Source: Klebsiella terrigena
GTDB lineage: Bacteria > Pseudomonadota > Gammaproteobacteria > Enterobacterales > Enterobacteriaceae
Assembly: GCF_006539725.1 (NCBI RefSeq)
Contig: NZ_BJNO01000006.1
Coordinates: 124,001 to 188,000, forward strand
Reading direction: 5' to 3'
DNA length: 64,000 nucleotides
Numbering within the stretch: position 1 is the first letter of the stretch; each line of letters begins with the position of its first letter. The position numbers and the translations under genes are program-made. Below, in pieces: positions 44,682-53,628 of this stretch. The notes under the pieces were generated by a model. That model was not told where the DNA came from, searched no databases, and saw only the letters and a list, made by a program, of their open reading frames with translations.

Positions 44682-45769
44682 ATGTTATTCGGCAGCTTAC
44701 AGCATTATCTCTTATAGCGGGCAGCATGTTTGTTATTGCCCCGGCTACAGCATCCACGCCAGTGCAGAAGGACAGTGCAGTGATAAAAACTCTGTTTGCG
44801 CAAACCAAACCGCAATGCATCGGGCGCTATGTGATTGACGTTCCCGAGTCGTTCAACAATCAGCTTCACGATATGATTTTTATCGATGACTTTAAAATTG
44901 AAAGCAAACCTCTCTATCCACCCGCCTTTAAACAGCGGGTGCAGTTAAGGGAGCAGGTGCTTAATGATGTAATAAACAATCCAGGGAATAAGCCAGAAAA
45001 TGCACCTTTTATAAAGCAGATTATTCGACTACAGAACGGTAAGGGTGTGATCTATGATCGAAATAACTCTGGTTCTGCGGACTCATTCCGGCATCTGGAA
45101 GCGCATTTTTATATAAATGGCATCGCTTTTATTATCACAACCAAGATTTTAGACTTGTCTGCTGCTAAGTATGCGGATGAGAAAAAATTGTATATCAACG
45201 CTGGTTTTTCCGGGGTAGAGACTAACACCAAACCAGCCAAGTTGGCTGCCCTGCAGTCCCTGATGTCAAGGCTTAGTGGCAGGAAAGATGAGGATATTCC
45301 GTCAGCTAAAGGGGTGTGTATTCCGAATGGATTTATCGTGGATGATGGTGAAAAGCATAAGGAAAGCCTCACATTCCGGTATGAAAATGATGATTTTGTT
45401 TTTGGTGTCGATATGGACAATACAATCAAGGGCTCAGACGACACGTTGTTTAACCGCAGCGCGAAAATTAATGAAGCACTTAAAACATCAAATCAGTACA
45501 CCATTAAAAAAGTGGCACTCTCACCGCACGGCATTCAGGCAGAGTCATGGTTATTCGGCGGTACCCAAACCATCAGAAATTTTGCGACGGGAAAAGATGA
45601 AAAGAACACATTCTATAATTTTATGCTTTATGCTAATGAGCGAGATGCTACATCGGATAAGCCGAATCTTAATATTGGGTTCGGCAGTGAGTATAAAAAA
45701 ACGCGCTACAGCGAAGCGCAGATGATTGAAATCTGGGACAGGCTGGTAAATTCCCTGCGCTATAAGTAG
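44678..45769 (+). CDS. tli4: Tli4-like immunity protein to the lipase effector
   Basis: Protein of 363 residues with a signal peptide (SMFVIAPATAS, about 16-26), so periplasmic. It starts in an ATGA overlap with the lipase stop. Segments such as CIGRYVIDVPESF at the N-terminus and a GVCIPNGFIVDD stretch in the middle match, as far as I recall, the two-domain Tli4 immunity family of the Pseudomonas TplE/TplEi (Tle4/Tli4) pair. It would neutralise the lipase in the periplasm. Base composition is more AT-rich than the lipase. Confidence 0.82.
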   Translation: MNVIRQLTALSLIAGSMFVIAPATASTPVQKDSAVIKTLFAQTKPQCIGRYVIDVPESFNNQLHDMIFIDDFKIESKPLYPPAFKQRVQLREQVLNDVINNPGNKPENAPFIKQIIRLQNGKGVIYDRNNSGSADSFRHLEAHFYINGIAFIITTKILDLSAAKYADEKKLYINAGFSGVETNTKPAKLAALQSLMSRLSGRKDEDIPSAKGVCIPNGFIVDDGEKHKESLTFRYENDDFVFGVDMDNTIKGSDDTLFNRSAKINEALKTSNQYTIKKVALSPHGIQAESWLFGGTQTIRNFATGKDEKNTFYNFMLYANERDATSDKPNLNIGFGSEYKKTRYSEAQMIEIWDRLVNSLRYK

Positions 45770-45834
45770 TTGCCAGAAAAGCCAGTAATTCTTTTCGTAT
45801 ACTTTTAGATTGTTTCTATATAAAGGATTTTATA

Positions 45835-46113
45835 ATGAGTTTAGGCTATTTTTTAAGAGTCGGTGATAGTACTACCTGCGGTGGGAAGATCCTTATCGGC
45901 GATCCAACGCTTCAATGGTATGGCGTCTTTGCTGCCAGAGAAGGGGATATGGTTAGCTGCGGTAATTACCCGGGAATTTTTAAAGTCTCAGGAGGAGTCG
46001 CTGCTACCTTCGACGAAGGACAGGCGCTGGCGGGGTCGCTTGATAGTTTTAGCTCCTGCCCATGCCAGGCAAAATTTATCCCTACTATTCTGGATAGCTA
46101 CTCAAAGGACTAA
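45835..46113 (+). CDS. PAAR-domain T6SS spike tip protein
   Basis: Protein of 92 residues with the PAAR features: GYFLRVGDSTTCGGKILIGDP, a GDMVSCGNYPGIFKV segment and a late FSSCPCQAKFIP. PAAR proteins cap the VgrG spike and carry metal-binding His/Cys residues. No toxin domain is fused. AAGGA lies a few bases before the ATG. It follows the lipase/immunity pair, so it may mark the module delivered with a VgrG, but no vgrG is present in the window. Confidence 0.85.
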   Translation: MSLGYFLRVGDSTTCGGKILIGDPTLQWYGVFAAREGDMVSCGNYPGIFKVSGGVAATFDEGQALAGSLDSFSSCPCQAKFIPTILDSYSKD

Positions 46114-47124
46114 GAAATATGAGGCAGGGTTTGAGAAATCTATCCCTGATGTAAAAAGCCTAAATCTTTAATAAAACCAGAGCCGTTCATATCGCTCTTA
46201 GACTGTATCCACATTGCGTAGGTAATGAAAAATACAAAAGAATCCTGCGGAAGAACTTAAATATGAATAATCAATGAAATATAAACCTCAATCAAAACTA
46301 TTACTTGCCAGTCTATCATTCTTGATTTTCGTCGTTGCATGCTAAACTAAACCGAAAACTATTGAACGTAACGAAAACATAAAAGTTGTCAGCCCATTCT
46401 CAGCTTCAAATACTGATGGGGAATGCTATAAAATAACTGCTGAGTATAAGGATTATTACGGCCGCCTGGCTGAAAATGATCATCCATTACAAATTCCTGA
46501 GATTAAAAATAAAGATATCACTGTCAGTCTATATTTTTTAATATGAGAGTGATTGTAAGGAAGAAGGCATTTAATTTAAATCTGTCGTATTAATAATTGG
46601 CAGTTATTAGAGTTTTCAGAGCTAACCTTTAAGGTAATAAGAGAGGGGGCTAACTCCATCCGTTTGATCCTTCCTAATCGACTCATAGATGCATTAAAAA
46701 TTTGCTTGTGGTGTAAAATAAAGCCAAATTGTTTTGCTGTCTATAAAGTTTAAGAAGTCTTCTTGAATGGGTTGCCCCTGTTTGTTACACCAATCTTCTT
46801 GCGCCTGCCTCTTCTGTATGGAGTGGGTTTGATAAAAAATATTATGGATTGATGTTTGTAAGGATAAGAACAAAAAGTTTTTTAACAATGCACCAATATG
46901 GACTTTTTATATTTACGCTTAAAATAATCTACAGGAAATAATAGTCAGCCCTGAAATATTAAATACTAAGTCTATCATTCTAAAGTTAATCATGGATTGT
47001 TAAGTTATTCGACTCATTAACGGACATCGGTGGCGATTAAGTAACAAAGAACATTACTAATGATTCTTACATTTACTTCGCTTTTTGGGTTTTAAATACA
47101 ATACAGCAAGTATCGAGTTTTACT
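46114..47124. other. 1-kb AT-rich decayed stretch in the T6SS locus
   Basis: No intact gene is seen. It contains a lipoprotein pseudogene (46274-46546), a later forward segment that reads LTFKVIREGANSIRLILPNRL in one frame (about 46611-46700) and may be its shifted 3' end, and a short minus-strand frame (46694-46888, 64 codons) of no recognised family. From 46900 to 47124 I see only AT-rich DNA, probably with the promoter of the next gene. Confidence 0.55.
46274..46546 (+). pseudogene. lipoprotein gene stopped right after its lipobox
   Basis: The frame starts MKYKPQSKLLLASLSFLIF and ends its signal in VVAC, a lipobox Cys at residue 23, and the very next codon is TAA (46343-46345). Reading on in the same frame gives 66 more sense codons to TGA 46544, including GECYKITAEYKDYYGRL. 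The downstream region seems to continue the protein after further frameshifts. Its position next to effector/immunity genes suggests it was an immunity or T6SS accessory lipoprotein; the family is unknown to me. Confidence 0.6.
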
Positions 47125-48249
47125 ATGGCATGGCCTATACCTGATATTCCTGAGCAGAAATCATTTCCAGAACCAAAGTATTGGTTCTGGATGATAGTAT
47201 TAATATTGATGTTAATTACAGGCGCTATTTCCAGCGTATGGATCTGGAATATGGCAACTTACGCTAAAGTTTTCTTCTACGGTGCCTTGCCAGCATTGTT
47301 GGTTTGGCTATGTTTATTCGGGGTAATGTTAAACCGCTATGAACAGTCTGTCGCAGCCGGCCAGGCATGGACCCTCGAAACGGAACGAACTAAAGCTAAC
47401 TGGCGCAGCTGGAGTCGAAGGCAGCTAGCCGTAGTTGGTAATGTTTTATTTTCCCCGGAAGAGAAGGGAATGGAGGCGCTATTGGGTGAGCTGGATAAGG
47501 TGCCTGCATATCCTAAAAAAGCCCGTCCGTTATTCAATTCGCCATATAGTTTTCCAGATTTAATGAAAAAAATAGATCGTGATTTGGAGATTCAGCACCC
47601 AGGTTATCGTTATTTTCTTCATTCTATTTATGTTTTTCAATCTCCAGGTGGATTTGATGAGTATCGTAAAGAGTCGATTTCTCAGCAATGGGATCTTATA
47701 CCCACTTCAGGTTATTTCAGAGAAATAGTGGAGTCTCTCTTCAACGTAAAGAGTTCCGACGGTTTGATATTAATTCTTTGTCTTCAGGATTGGCCTGCTT
47801 CAGGCGTAGGGCAGTCAAGCGAGTTTATTTCTGCTCAGCTTATCTCTTCCCCCAGCTTTGCTCACCAGCATTCACTGCCTGTTATCGCCGGCATGACTCG
47901 TATGATGCCGCTGGAGGAAGGGAAACTTATTAAAGAATTAGATATGTTATTTGAATATGTCCAGCCTGATAAAGAGAGTCTGGAATACGTTTGGCTGCAG
48001 GGAACGGTTGAAAAAGCTGCAGCAGAAATCATGCAGTATGCAACAGACCATCAGTGGTCTCTGCCGGAAAAAAGACCGCTGCATTCGATCGATCTTTCTT
48101 TTGGGCCTCCAGGGGAGATGGCTTTACCACTTTCTTTAGTCATGCTGGCCGAAGCTGCCAGCAAAACAGGTAAAGATCAGCTGCTGGTTAATCAGACGAC
48201 GCAGCAAACAGGAACACTTTGCTTGATTACCAGGGAGCTTTACCCATGA
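47125..48249 (+). CDS. unknown T6SS-locus membrane protein upstream of tssM
   Basis: Protein of 374 residues that I cannot assign to a named Tss family. Two hydrophobic segments near the N-terminus (about 21-45 and 50-72) are followed by a soluble region of about 300 residues, presumably cytoplasmic or periplasmic, with no motif I recognise. Its stop shares ATGA with the tssM start, so it is translationally coupled to TssM and may be an accessory of the TssJLM membrane complex. It starts after the decayed stretch with an AT-rich leader. Similar genes directly before tssM occur in enterobacterial loci of this type. Confidence 0.75.
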   Translation: MAWPIPDIPEQKSFPEPKYWFWMIVLILMLITGAISSVWIWNMATYAKVFFYGALPALLVWLCLFGVMLNRYEQSVAAGQAWTLETERTKANWRSWSRRQLAVVGNVLFSPEEKGMEALLGELDKVPAYPKKARPLFNSPYSFPDLMKKIDRDLEIQHPGYRYFLHSIYVFQSPGGFDEYRKESISQQWDLIPTSGYFREIVESLFNVKSSDGLILILCLQDWPASGVGQSSEFISAQLISSPSFAHQHSLPVIAGMTRMMPLEEGKLIKELDMLFEYVQPDKESLEYVWLQGTVEKAAAEIMQYATDHQWSLPEKRPLHSIDLSFGPPGEMALPLSLVMLAEAASKTGKDQLLVNQTTQQTGTLCLITRELYP

Positions 48250-51200
48250 TTGAACAAAAAATAATACCAAACGCACGTTATGGCTCATGGGGATTTTTCC
48301 TCCTGATTATTGGTCTGGCGGGAGTAAGTGCTTTTTTAATTTTTATCAACCTGGACAGTTTGAACAGCATTGGGATTTCAACTCAGAAAATCTGGACAAT
48401 CTGGGGAGGCGTGTTTGCCGTCTTGCTTTTTGGCCTGATTGGTTCACCTGTCTGGTGGCGATGGAAACAGAGAAGAAATCAGGCCGTCTACAAGCCACAG
48501 GAGCCTGGCGAAAAAATGGAGTCTCTCTTCGTTGAGGGTAGAGGTACCGTTCCGTTTTTGCCCAGCCTTAAAAAATATCTCCGATTCCGATATAGGCTTT
48601 TATGGCGCCACAAAGTCCACCTGCTGCTGGTGACGGGCGACGAAGCCACGATTGAAAAACTGGTTCCAGGCCTGCAGCAGCAGCAGTGGCTTGAAGGCAA
48701 CCGTACCGTTCTGATTTACGGCGGTAGTCTGACTGCAGAACCGGACAAGGAAAAGTACACCGCGTTACGCAAGCTGCGTCGCGGGCGTCCACTGGACGGG
48801 ATTGTCCGGGTCATGCCTCAGTCGCTTAACCTGACCCCGCAAATCAGTGACAGCGACCTTCGCGGGCTGGAAAAAATCAGTGAATTGCTGCATTACTCAG
48901 CACCTGTCTGGCTGTGGCGGCTGTGTGACAGTAAATGGGCGCAGACAACGCACACTGAGCAGGCGGTCGGGGCAACGTTCCCGCTGCGTGCAAAAGCTGA
49001 TGATATTGCCCGTCAGCTCAAGCTGATGCTGCCGTCCCTGCGAACGCAGGGAGTGAGCCAGATCGCGGAAAACAACAGTCACGACTTCCTGCTGCGCCTG
49101 GGCCAGGACCTTAAAGACGGTGGCATCGCTCGCTGGACTCAGCAACTGGTGCCATGGCTGGCAGCCTCCCAGCAGCGCGTTCCGCTGCGTGGCCTGATGT
49201 TCAGTCTACCAGGGTATAAACCTGTCGATACGGCAGAGGGAGCAGCCGGTACTGAGACATTTATCCCTGAGTCACAGCGCCATGCGCTGACCCTGCCGTT
49301 AACCTGGCAGGGTATTGTGGATGACTGTACCCGCGTGCGTGGCCGCCGTGTCGGTATGGCGTGGGAGCAGACGCTCGCCTGGACGCTGATGGCCATCATC
49401 GGTGTTTGGGGAGCGGGGACGCTGCTGTCGTTTACAGTCAACCGCCAGCAGATAGTCTCTGTTGCGCAGCAGACTCATGCTCTGGTGGAGCATCCCTCGG
49501 TATCGGATCACCAGCTGACGGCCCTGCATATTCTCCGCAATGACGCCGGTCGCCTGCTGCATCATGTCCGGGAGGGGGCGCCCTGGTATCAGCGCTTTGG
49601 TCTGGACCATAACCAGCAGCTACTCGACGCGATGCTGCCGTGGTATGGCGTGGTAAATAATCGCCTGATACGCGATCCGGCGAATGAGGCCCTGACGCAA
49701 AAGCTCACCGTGCTGGCTAACTCGGCGCCTAACAGTGACCAGCGTGTCCAGCTGGCGAAACCGGGCTATAACCAGCTTAAGGCCTGGCTGATGATGGCCC
49801 ACCCGGATAAAGCCGATGGCGCGTTCTACGCGCAGACCATGAAAGCCGTGCAGCCGACGCGAACAGGCATCTCCACCGGCCTGTGGCAGAGTCTGTCCCC
49901 GGATCTGTGGGCATTCTACATAACTGAACTGCCACAGCAGCCACAGTGGAAAATCACGCCGGATGCGCAGCTGATCGGGCAGAGCCGTCAGGTGCTGTTG
50001 CAGCAGATTGGACGGCGAAACGCCGAAAGCACGCTGTATGAAAACATGCTCAAATCGGTGCGTCGTAATTTTGCCGATGTTTCTCTGGAAGACATGACCA
50101 GCGGTACCGATGCCAGCCGCCTGTTTACCACTGATGAAGTGGTGCCGGGGATGTTCACCCGTCAGGCATGGGAAGGTGGCATTCAGCAGGCCATCGAGAA
50201 GGCGGCCAGTTTCCGTCGAGATGAAATCGACTGGGTGCTGAGCGATTCCCGCAAGTCAGTCTCGGCCGATCTGTCGCCGGAAGCGCTGAAAGCGCGTCTG
50301 ACCCAGCGCTATTTCACCGACTTTGCCAGCAGCTGGCTGAACTTCTTCAACAGTCTCCACTGGAATCCTGCCAACAACATTGCCGACGTCACCGACCAGC
50401 TGACGCTGATGAGTGATGTGCGCCAGTCACCGCTGATTGCCTTAATGAATACAATCGCCTGGCAGGGGCAAACCGGCGAGCGGAGCGAAGGCCTTTCGGA
50501 CTCTATCATCAAATCCGCTAAAGACCTGATGAGCGGGAAAGACAAGCCCATAATTGACCCGTCTGCGTCAGGCCCACTGGGACCACTGGATGAAACCTTT
50601 GGCCCGCTGCTGACGCTGATGGGCAAAAGCAAAGGCGGCAATGTGATGTCGGCCGACAGCACCCTGAGCCTGCAAACTTATCTCACGCGAATTACCCGAG
50701 TGCGTTTACGCCTGCAACAGGTGGCGAGCGCTACCGATCCGCAGGAGATGATGCAGACCCTGGCGCAGACCGTGTTCCAGGGTAAAAGCGTTGACCTTAC
50801 CGATACTCAGCAGTACGGCAGTCTCATGGCGGCAAGTCTGGGGGAAGAGTGGAGTGGTTTCGGCAATACGATGTTTGTTCAGCCCCTGACTCAGGCATGG
50901 GAAACGGTCTTACAGCCCTCAGCCGCCAGCCTTAACGACCGCTGGAGCCGCTCTGTGGTGGCGAACTGGCATACGGCCTTTGATGGTCGCTTCCCGTTTG
51001 CGGTCAGCAAAAGCGATGCCTCGCTGCCAATGCTGGCTGAATTTATCCGCAAGGACAGCGGACGCATTGACCGGTTCCTGACCACCGAACTTAACGGTGT
51101 GCTGCATAAAGAGGGCAGCCAGTGGGTGCCGGATACGGCGCACAGCCAGGGGCTGACGTTCAATCCGGCGTTTTTGCGGGCGGTCAACCAGCTTAGCCAG

Positions 51201-51692
51201 CTGTCAGACATTCTGTTTACCGACGGCAGCCAGGGAATCAGTTTTGAACTGCAGGCACGACCCGCATCTCAGGTGGTGGAAACCCGGCTGACCATTGACG
51301 GGCAGAAATTGCACTACTTCAACCAGATGGCCGGGTGGCACTCTTTCCGCTGGCCCGGGGACACCTTCAAACCCGGAACCATGCTGACGTGGACTTCTAC
51401 CAGCGCGGGGGCGCGTCTGTTCGGCGATTATAGCGGCAGCTGGGGCTTTATTCGCTGGCTGGATCAGGGTAAACGTCAGCGGCTCGACCGCAGTCAGTGG
51501 ATGATGAGTTTTACCGCTCCGGACGGCCGCACCCTGCAATGGGTACTGCGCTCCCAACTGGGTAATGGTCCGCTGGCGCTTCTGGCGTTACGCAACTTCA
51601 GCCTGCCGGAGCAGATATTCAGTGTGGATGCCTCTGCGACCTCTCAGGCTCTGGCAAGTTCGGAGAATTTAGCCATAGATGGAATGGAATAA
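48246..51692 (+). CDS. tssM: T6SS membrane complex protein TssM (IcmF)
   Basis: Protein of 1148 residues started in the ATGA overlap at 48246. Two membrane segments lie at about 14-35 and 45-67, a third near 395-412. The stretch between is the cytoplasmic domain; at the place of the usual Walker A motif it reads VTGDEATIEKL, without GKT/S, so it probably does not bind nucleotide. The large C-terminal part is periplasmic and binds TssJ. TssM spans the envelope with TssJ and TssL; tssL is not in the window. The tssA ATG overlaps its stop by one base. Confidence 0.93.
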   Translation: MIEQKIIPNARYGSWGFFLLIIGLAGVSAFLIFINLDSLNSIGISTQKIWTIWGGVFAVLLFGLIGSPVWWRWKQRRNQAVYKPQEPGEKMESLFVEGRGTVPFLPSLKKYLRFRYRLLWRHKVHLLLVTGDEATIEKLVPGLQQQQWLEGNRTVLIYGGSLTAEPDKEKYTALRKLRRGRPLDGIVRVMPQSLNLTPQISDSDLRGLEKISELLHYSAPVWLWRLCDSKWAQTTHTEQAVGATFPLRAKADDIARQLKLMLPSLRTQGVSQIAENNSHDFLLRLGQDLKDGGIARWTQQLVPWLAASQQRVPLRGLMFSLPGYKPVDTAEGAAGTETFIPESQRHALTLPLTWQGIVDDCTRVRGRRVGMAWEQTLAWTLMAIIGVWGAGTLLSFTVNRQQIVSVAQQTHALVEHPSVSDHQLTALHILRNDAGRLLHHVREGAPWYQRFGLDHNQQLLDAMLPWYGVVNNRLIRDPANEALTQKLTVLANSAPNSDQRVQLAKPGYNQLKAWLMMAHPDKADGAFYAQTMKAVQPTRTGISTGLWQSLSPDLWAFYITELPQQPQWKITPDAQLIGQSRQVLLQQIGRRNAESTLYENMLKSVRRNFADVSLEDMTSGTDASRLFTTDEVVPGMFTRQAWEGGIQQAIEKAASFRRDEIDWVLSDSRKSVSADLSPEALKARLTQRYFTDFASSWLNFFNSLHWNPANNIADVTDQLTLMSDVRQSPLIALMNTIAWQGQTGERSEGLSDSIIKSAKDLMSGKDKPIIDPSASGPLGPLDETFGPLLTLMGKSKGGNVMSADSTLSLQTYLTRITRVRLRLQQVASATDPQEMMQTLAQTVFQGKSVDLTDTQQYGSLMAASLGEEWSGFGNTMFVQPLTQAWETVLQPSAASLNDRWSRSVVANWHTAFDGRFPFAVSKSDASLPMLAEFIRKDSGRIDRFLTTELNGVLHKEGSQWVPDTAHSQGLTFNPAFLRAVNQLSQLSDILFTDGSQGISFELQARPASQVVETRLTIDGQKLHYFNQMAGWHSFRWPGDTFKPGTMLTWTSTSAGARLFGDYSGSWGFIRWLDQGKRQRLDRSQWMMSFTAPDGRTLQWVLRSQLGNGPLALLALRNFSLPEQIFSVDASATSQALASSENLAIDGME

Positions 51693-53278
51693 TGACGACA
51701 TTACAAAGTGTACTTCAGGCCTGCTGCGCCGATGAAAAGACGCTCTTGAGCAGTGCTCGGGCGCACAGCGCTGATTGGGAACGCTGGCTGAAGCCGATTG
51801 GCGACAATGAGCCAACCGGAGTGGATCCTGGATACGACGATGATTTTCAGCGTATCCGTGAAGAGATCAACAAACTTTCCGACACTGATACCGGCCTGAT
51901 TTGCCGGCTGGCGGAAAGGCTGCTGACCGGCACCAGTAAGGATTTACGTGTTATCACCTTTTACGTTTGGGCACGTCTGCATCAGGATGGTGAGCTTGGG
52001 TTTACGCAGGGACTTGAGCTGATGGCCTCGATGCTGGAGCGGTTTGGCAGCCGATTGCATCCTCTTCGCGATCGCAGCCGTAAGGCTGCCCTGGAATGGC
52101 TGGGCAGCAGCCGTGTGACAAACAGTCTGTGTCTGTACCCTGAGGTTGATATGTCTATCATGCAGCGCATTACCGCTGCGCTGTTGCTGGCTGAACAGAC
52201 GTTCCAGACGTTTGATGAGAAAGCCCGGCCAGAATGGGCAGGACTGTATCTGGCTCTGGATAACAGGCTGGTACAAAGCGGGGGAGCCAACAGTCTGGTG
52301 CCACAAACTAGCCGGGAAGAGGGCACGATTGCCGCGTCAGCGCCGGTGATGAACACCGTCACCTCGGGACGAGATTTGCTCGATCAGGCCAAAGTGTTGG
52401 CACAATATCTTCGCGATCGGCCGGGAGGCTGGCTGGCCGGGCACCATCTGCTGAAGTGCGTACGCTGGGATACGCTAATGGAACTTCCGCCGCTGGATAC
52501 GTCCGGGCGCACCCGCCTGGTGCCACCGAAGCCAGACAACAAAGCGCACCTCAAGCGCCTGTACCTGCAGAAAAGCTGGTCTGAACTGCTGGAGCATACG
52601 GACACTTTACTGGCGCAGGGCGTCAACCACCTTTGGCTGGATGTGCAGTGGTATGCATGGCAGGCGCTGGCGAAACTGGATAATGACACTGTACGTGCAG
52701 ACATCCTGTGCCGCGATCTTAAGGGCTTACTGGCACGTCTCCCGGGGCTGGAAGTACTGGCTTTCAGTGACGGCACACCTTTCGCCGATGAAGCAACGCT
52801 GAGCTGGATAAGCGAAAGCGTGCTCGACGATATGCCCGGCTGGAAAGATGAGCCGGTATCAGCTGCGGTTGCTGCAGGCGATGATGTACTAACGCTGGAG
52901 CCTGAAGTGCTGGCGAAAGCAGACGATGAAGGCATTGAAGCCGCGCTCAACTGGCTGCAGGTACAGCCGGGTTATACCTCCTCCCGGGACCAGTGGCTGA
53001 TGCGCCTGTTAATGGCCAGGGTGAGTGAACAGTACGGTAAACACGAAATGGCACTGCATCTGTTGGGAGAACTCGACGGAAGCGCCAGGGTACTCACGCT
53101 TGAACAGTGGACGCCAGAGCTAATGTTCGAAGTAAAAGCCCGCAGGTTAAAGCTGTTACGGGGTAGGGCCGGGCGCAGTGAAGCAGACAAAACGCGGCTG
53201 CAACCTGAAATGGACGCTCTGCTATCCGGGCTTATCTCACTGGATCCTGTTCGGGCAGTTGTACTCTGCAGCGGATGA
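51692..53278 (+). CDS. tssA: T6SS tail assembly protein TssA
   Basis: Protein of 528 residues. The ImpA N-terminal domain (about 25-150) shows WLKPIGDNEPTGVDPGYDDDFQRIREEI and DLRVITFYVWARLHQDGELGF. A middle region and a C-terminal domain of about 250 residues follow. TssA coordinates baseplate assembly and sheath polymerisation at the distal end. Its ATG overlaps the tssM stop (TAATG), so they are coupled. Confidence 0.92.
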   Translation: MTTLQSVLQACCADEKTLLSSARAHSADWERWLKPIGDNEPTGVDPGYDDDFQRIREEINKLSDTDTGLICRLAERLLTGTSKDLRVITFYVWARLHQDGELGFTQGLELMASMLERFGSRLHPLRDRSRKAALEWLGSSRVTNSLCLYPEVDMSIMQRITAALLLAEQTFQTFDEKARPEWAGLYLALDNRLVQSGGANSLVPQTSREEGTIAASAPVMNTVTSGRDLLDQAKVLAQYLRDRPGGWLAGHHLLKCVRWDTLMELPPLDTSGRTRLVPPKPDNKAHLKRLYLQKSWSELLEHTDTLLAQGVNHLWLDVQWYAWQALAKLDNDTVRADILCRDLKGLLARLPGLEVLAFSDGTPFADEATLSWISESVLDDMPGWKDEPVSAAVAAGDDVLTLEPEVLAKADDEGIEAALNWLQVQPGYTSSRDQWLMRLLMARVSEQYGKHEMALHLLGELDGSARVLTLEQWTPELMFEVKARRLKLLRGRAGRSEADKTRLQPEMDALLSGLISLDPVRAVVLCSG

Positions 53279-53628
53279 TAATAGGTTTGAACCGTTCCAT
53301 AAATATGGAAAATATTCATAAATTATAACTTCAAATAATATACCTGATGCTTTGGACGATACGCCTGATAAATCAGTGCCCCTCAAGAGAAAAACATTGG
53401 TATTGGAATTTAGATAATACTAAAAAGACTGGCGGTGATTTAAAAACTCTCCCGGAGGGTTATGTTTAAAAAAGATAAAATTGTTTCGGTATCAATATTA
53501 GTTTGTATCAATGTCGTGTAGGCAAAGATTTCGATAAATCAGTAAATCCGAAGTTATTAGGTTTTAGATGCCTTTTTAGAGCTTATTATTTCGCTATCCG
53601 GTAAACAAACATTAATAAAGACGAATCT
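53279..53628. other. 350-bp AT-rich gap between tssA and tssF
   Basis: AT-rich, with a broken small gene at 53462-53615. The remainder shows no coding pattern. It interrupts an otherwise tightly packed tssM-tssA / tssF-tssG-tssJ-tssE run. Confidence 0.5.
53462..53615 (+). pseudogene. broken small signal-peptide gene between tssA and tssF
   Basis: After GGAGGG an ATG at 53462 opens MFKKDKIVSVSILVCINVV and stops at TAG 53519-53521. A second frame, two bases on, reads CRVGKDFDKSVNPKLLGFRC and ends at TAA near 53613. The pattern is that of a small secreted or lipoprotein gene split by a frameshift. No family recognised. Confidence 0.4.

Noticed and set aside
46694-46888. Minus-strand frame of 64 codons in the decayed T6SS stretch
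   Set aside because: The sequence is protein-like near its end but has no family match and no clear start site; too weak for a gene call.
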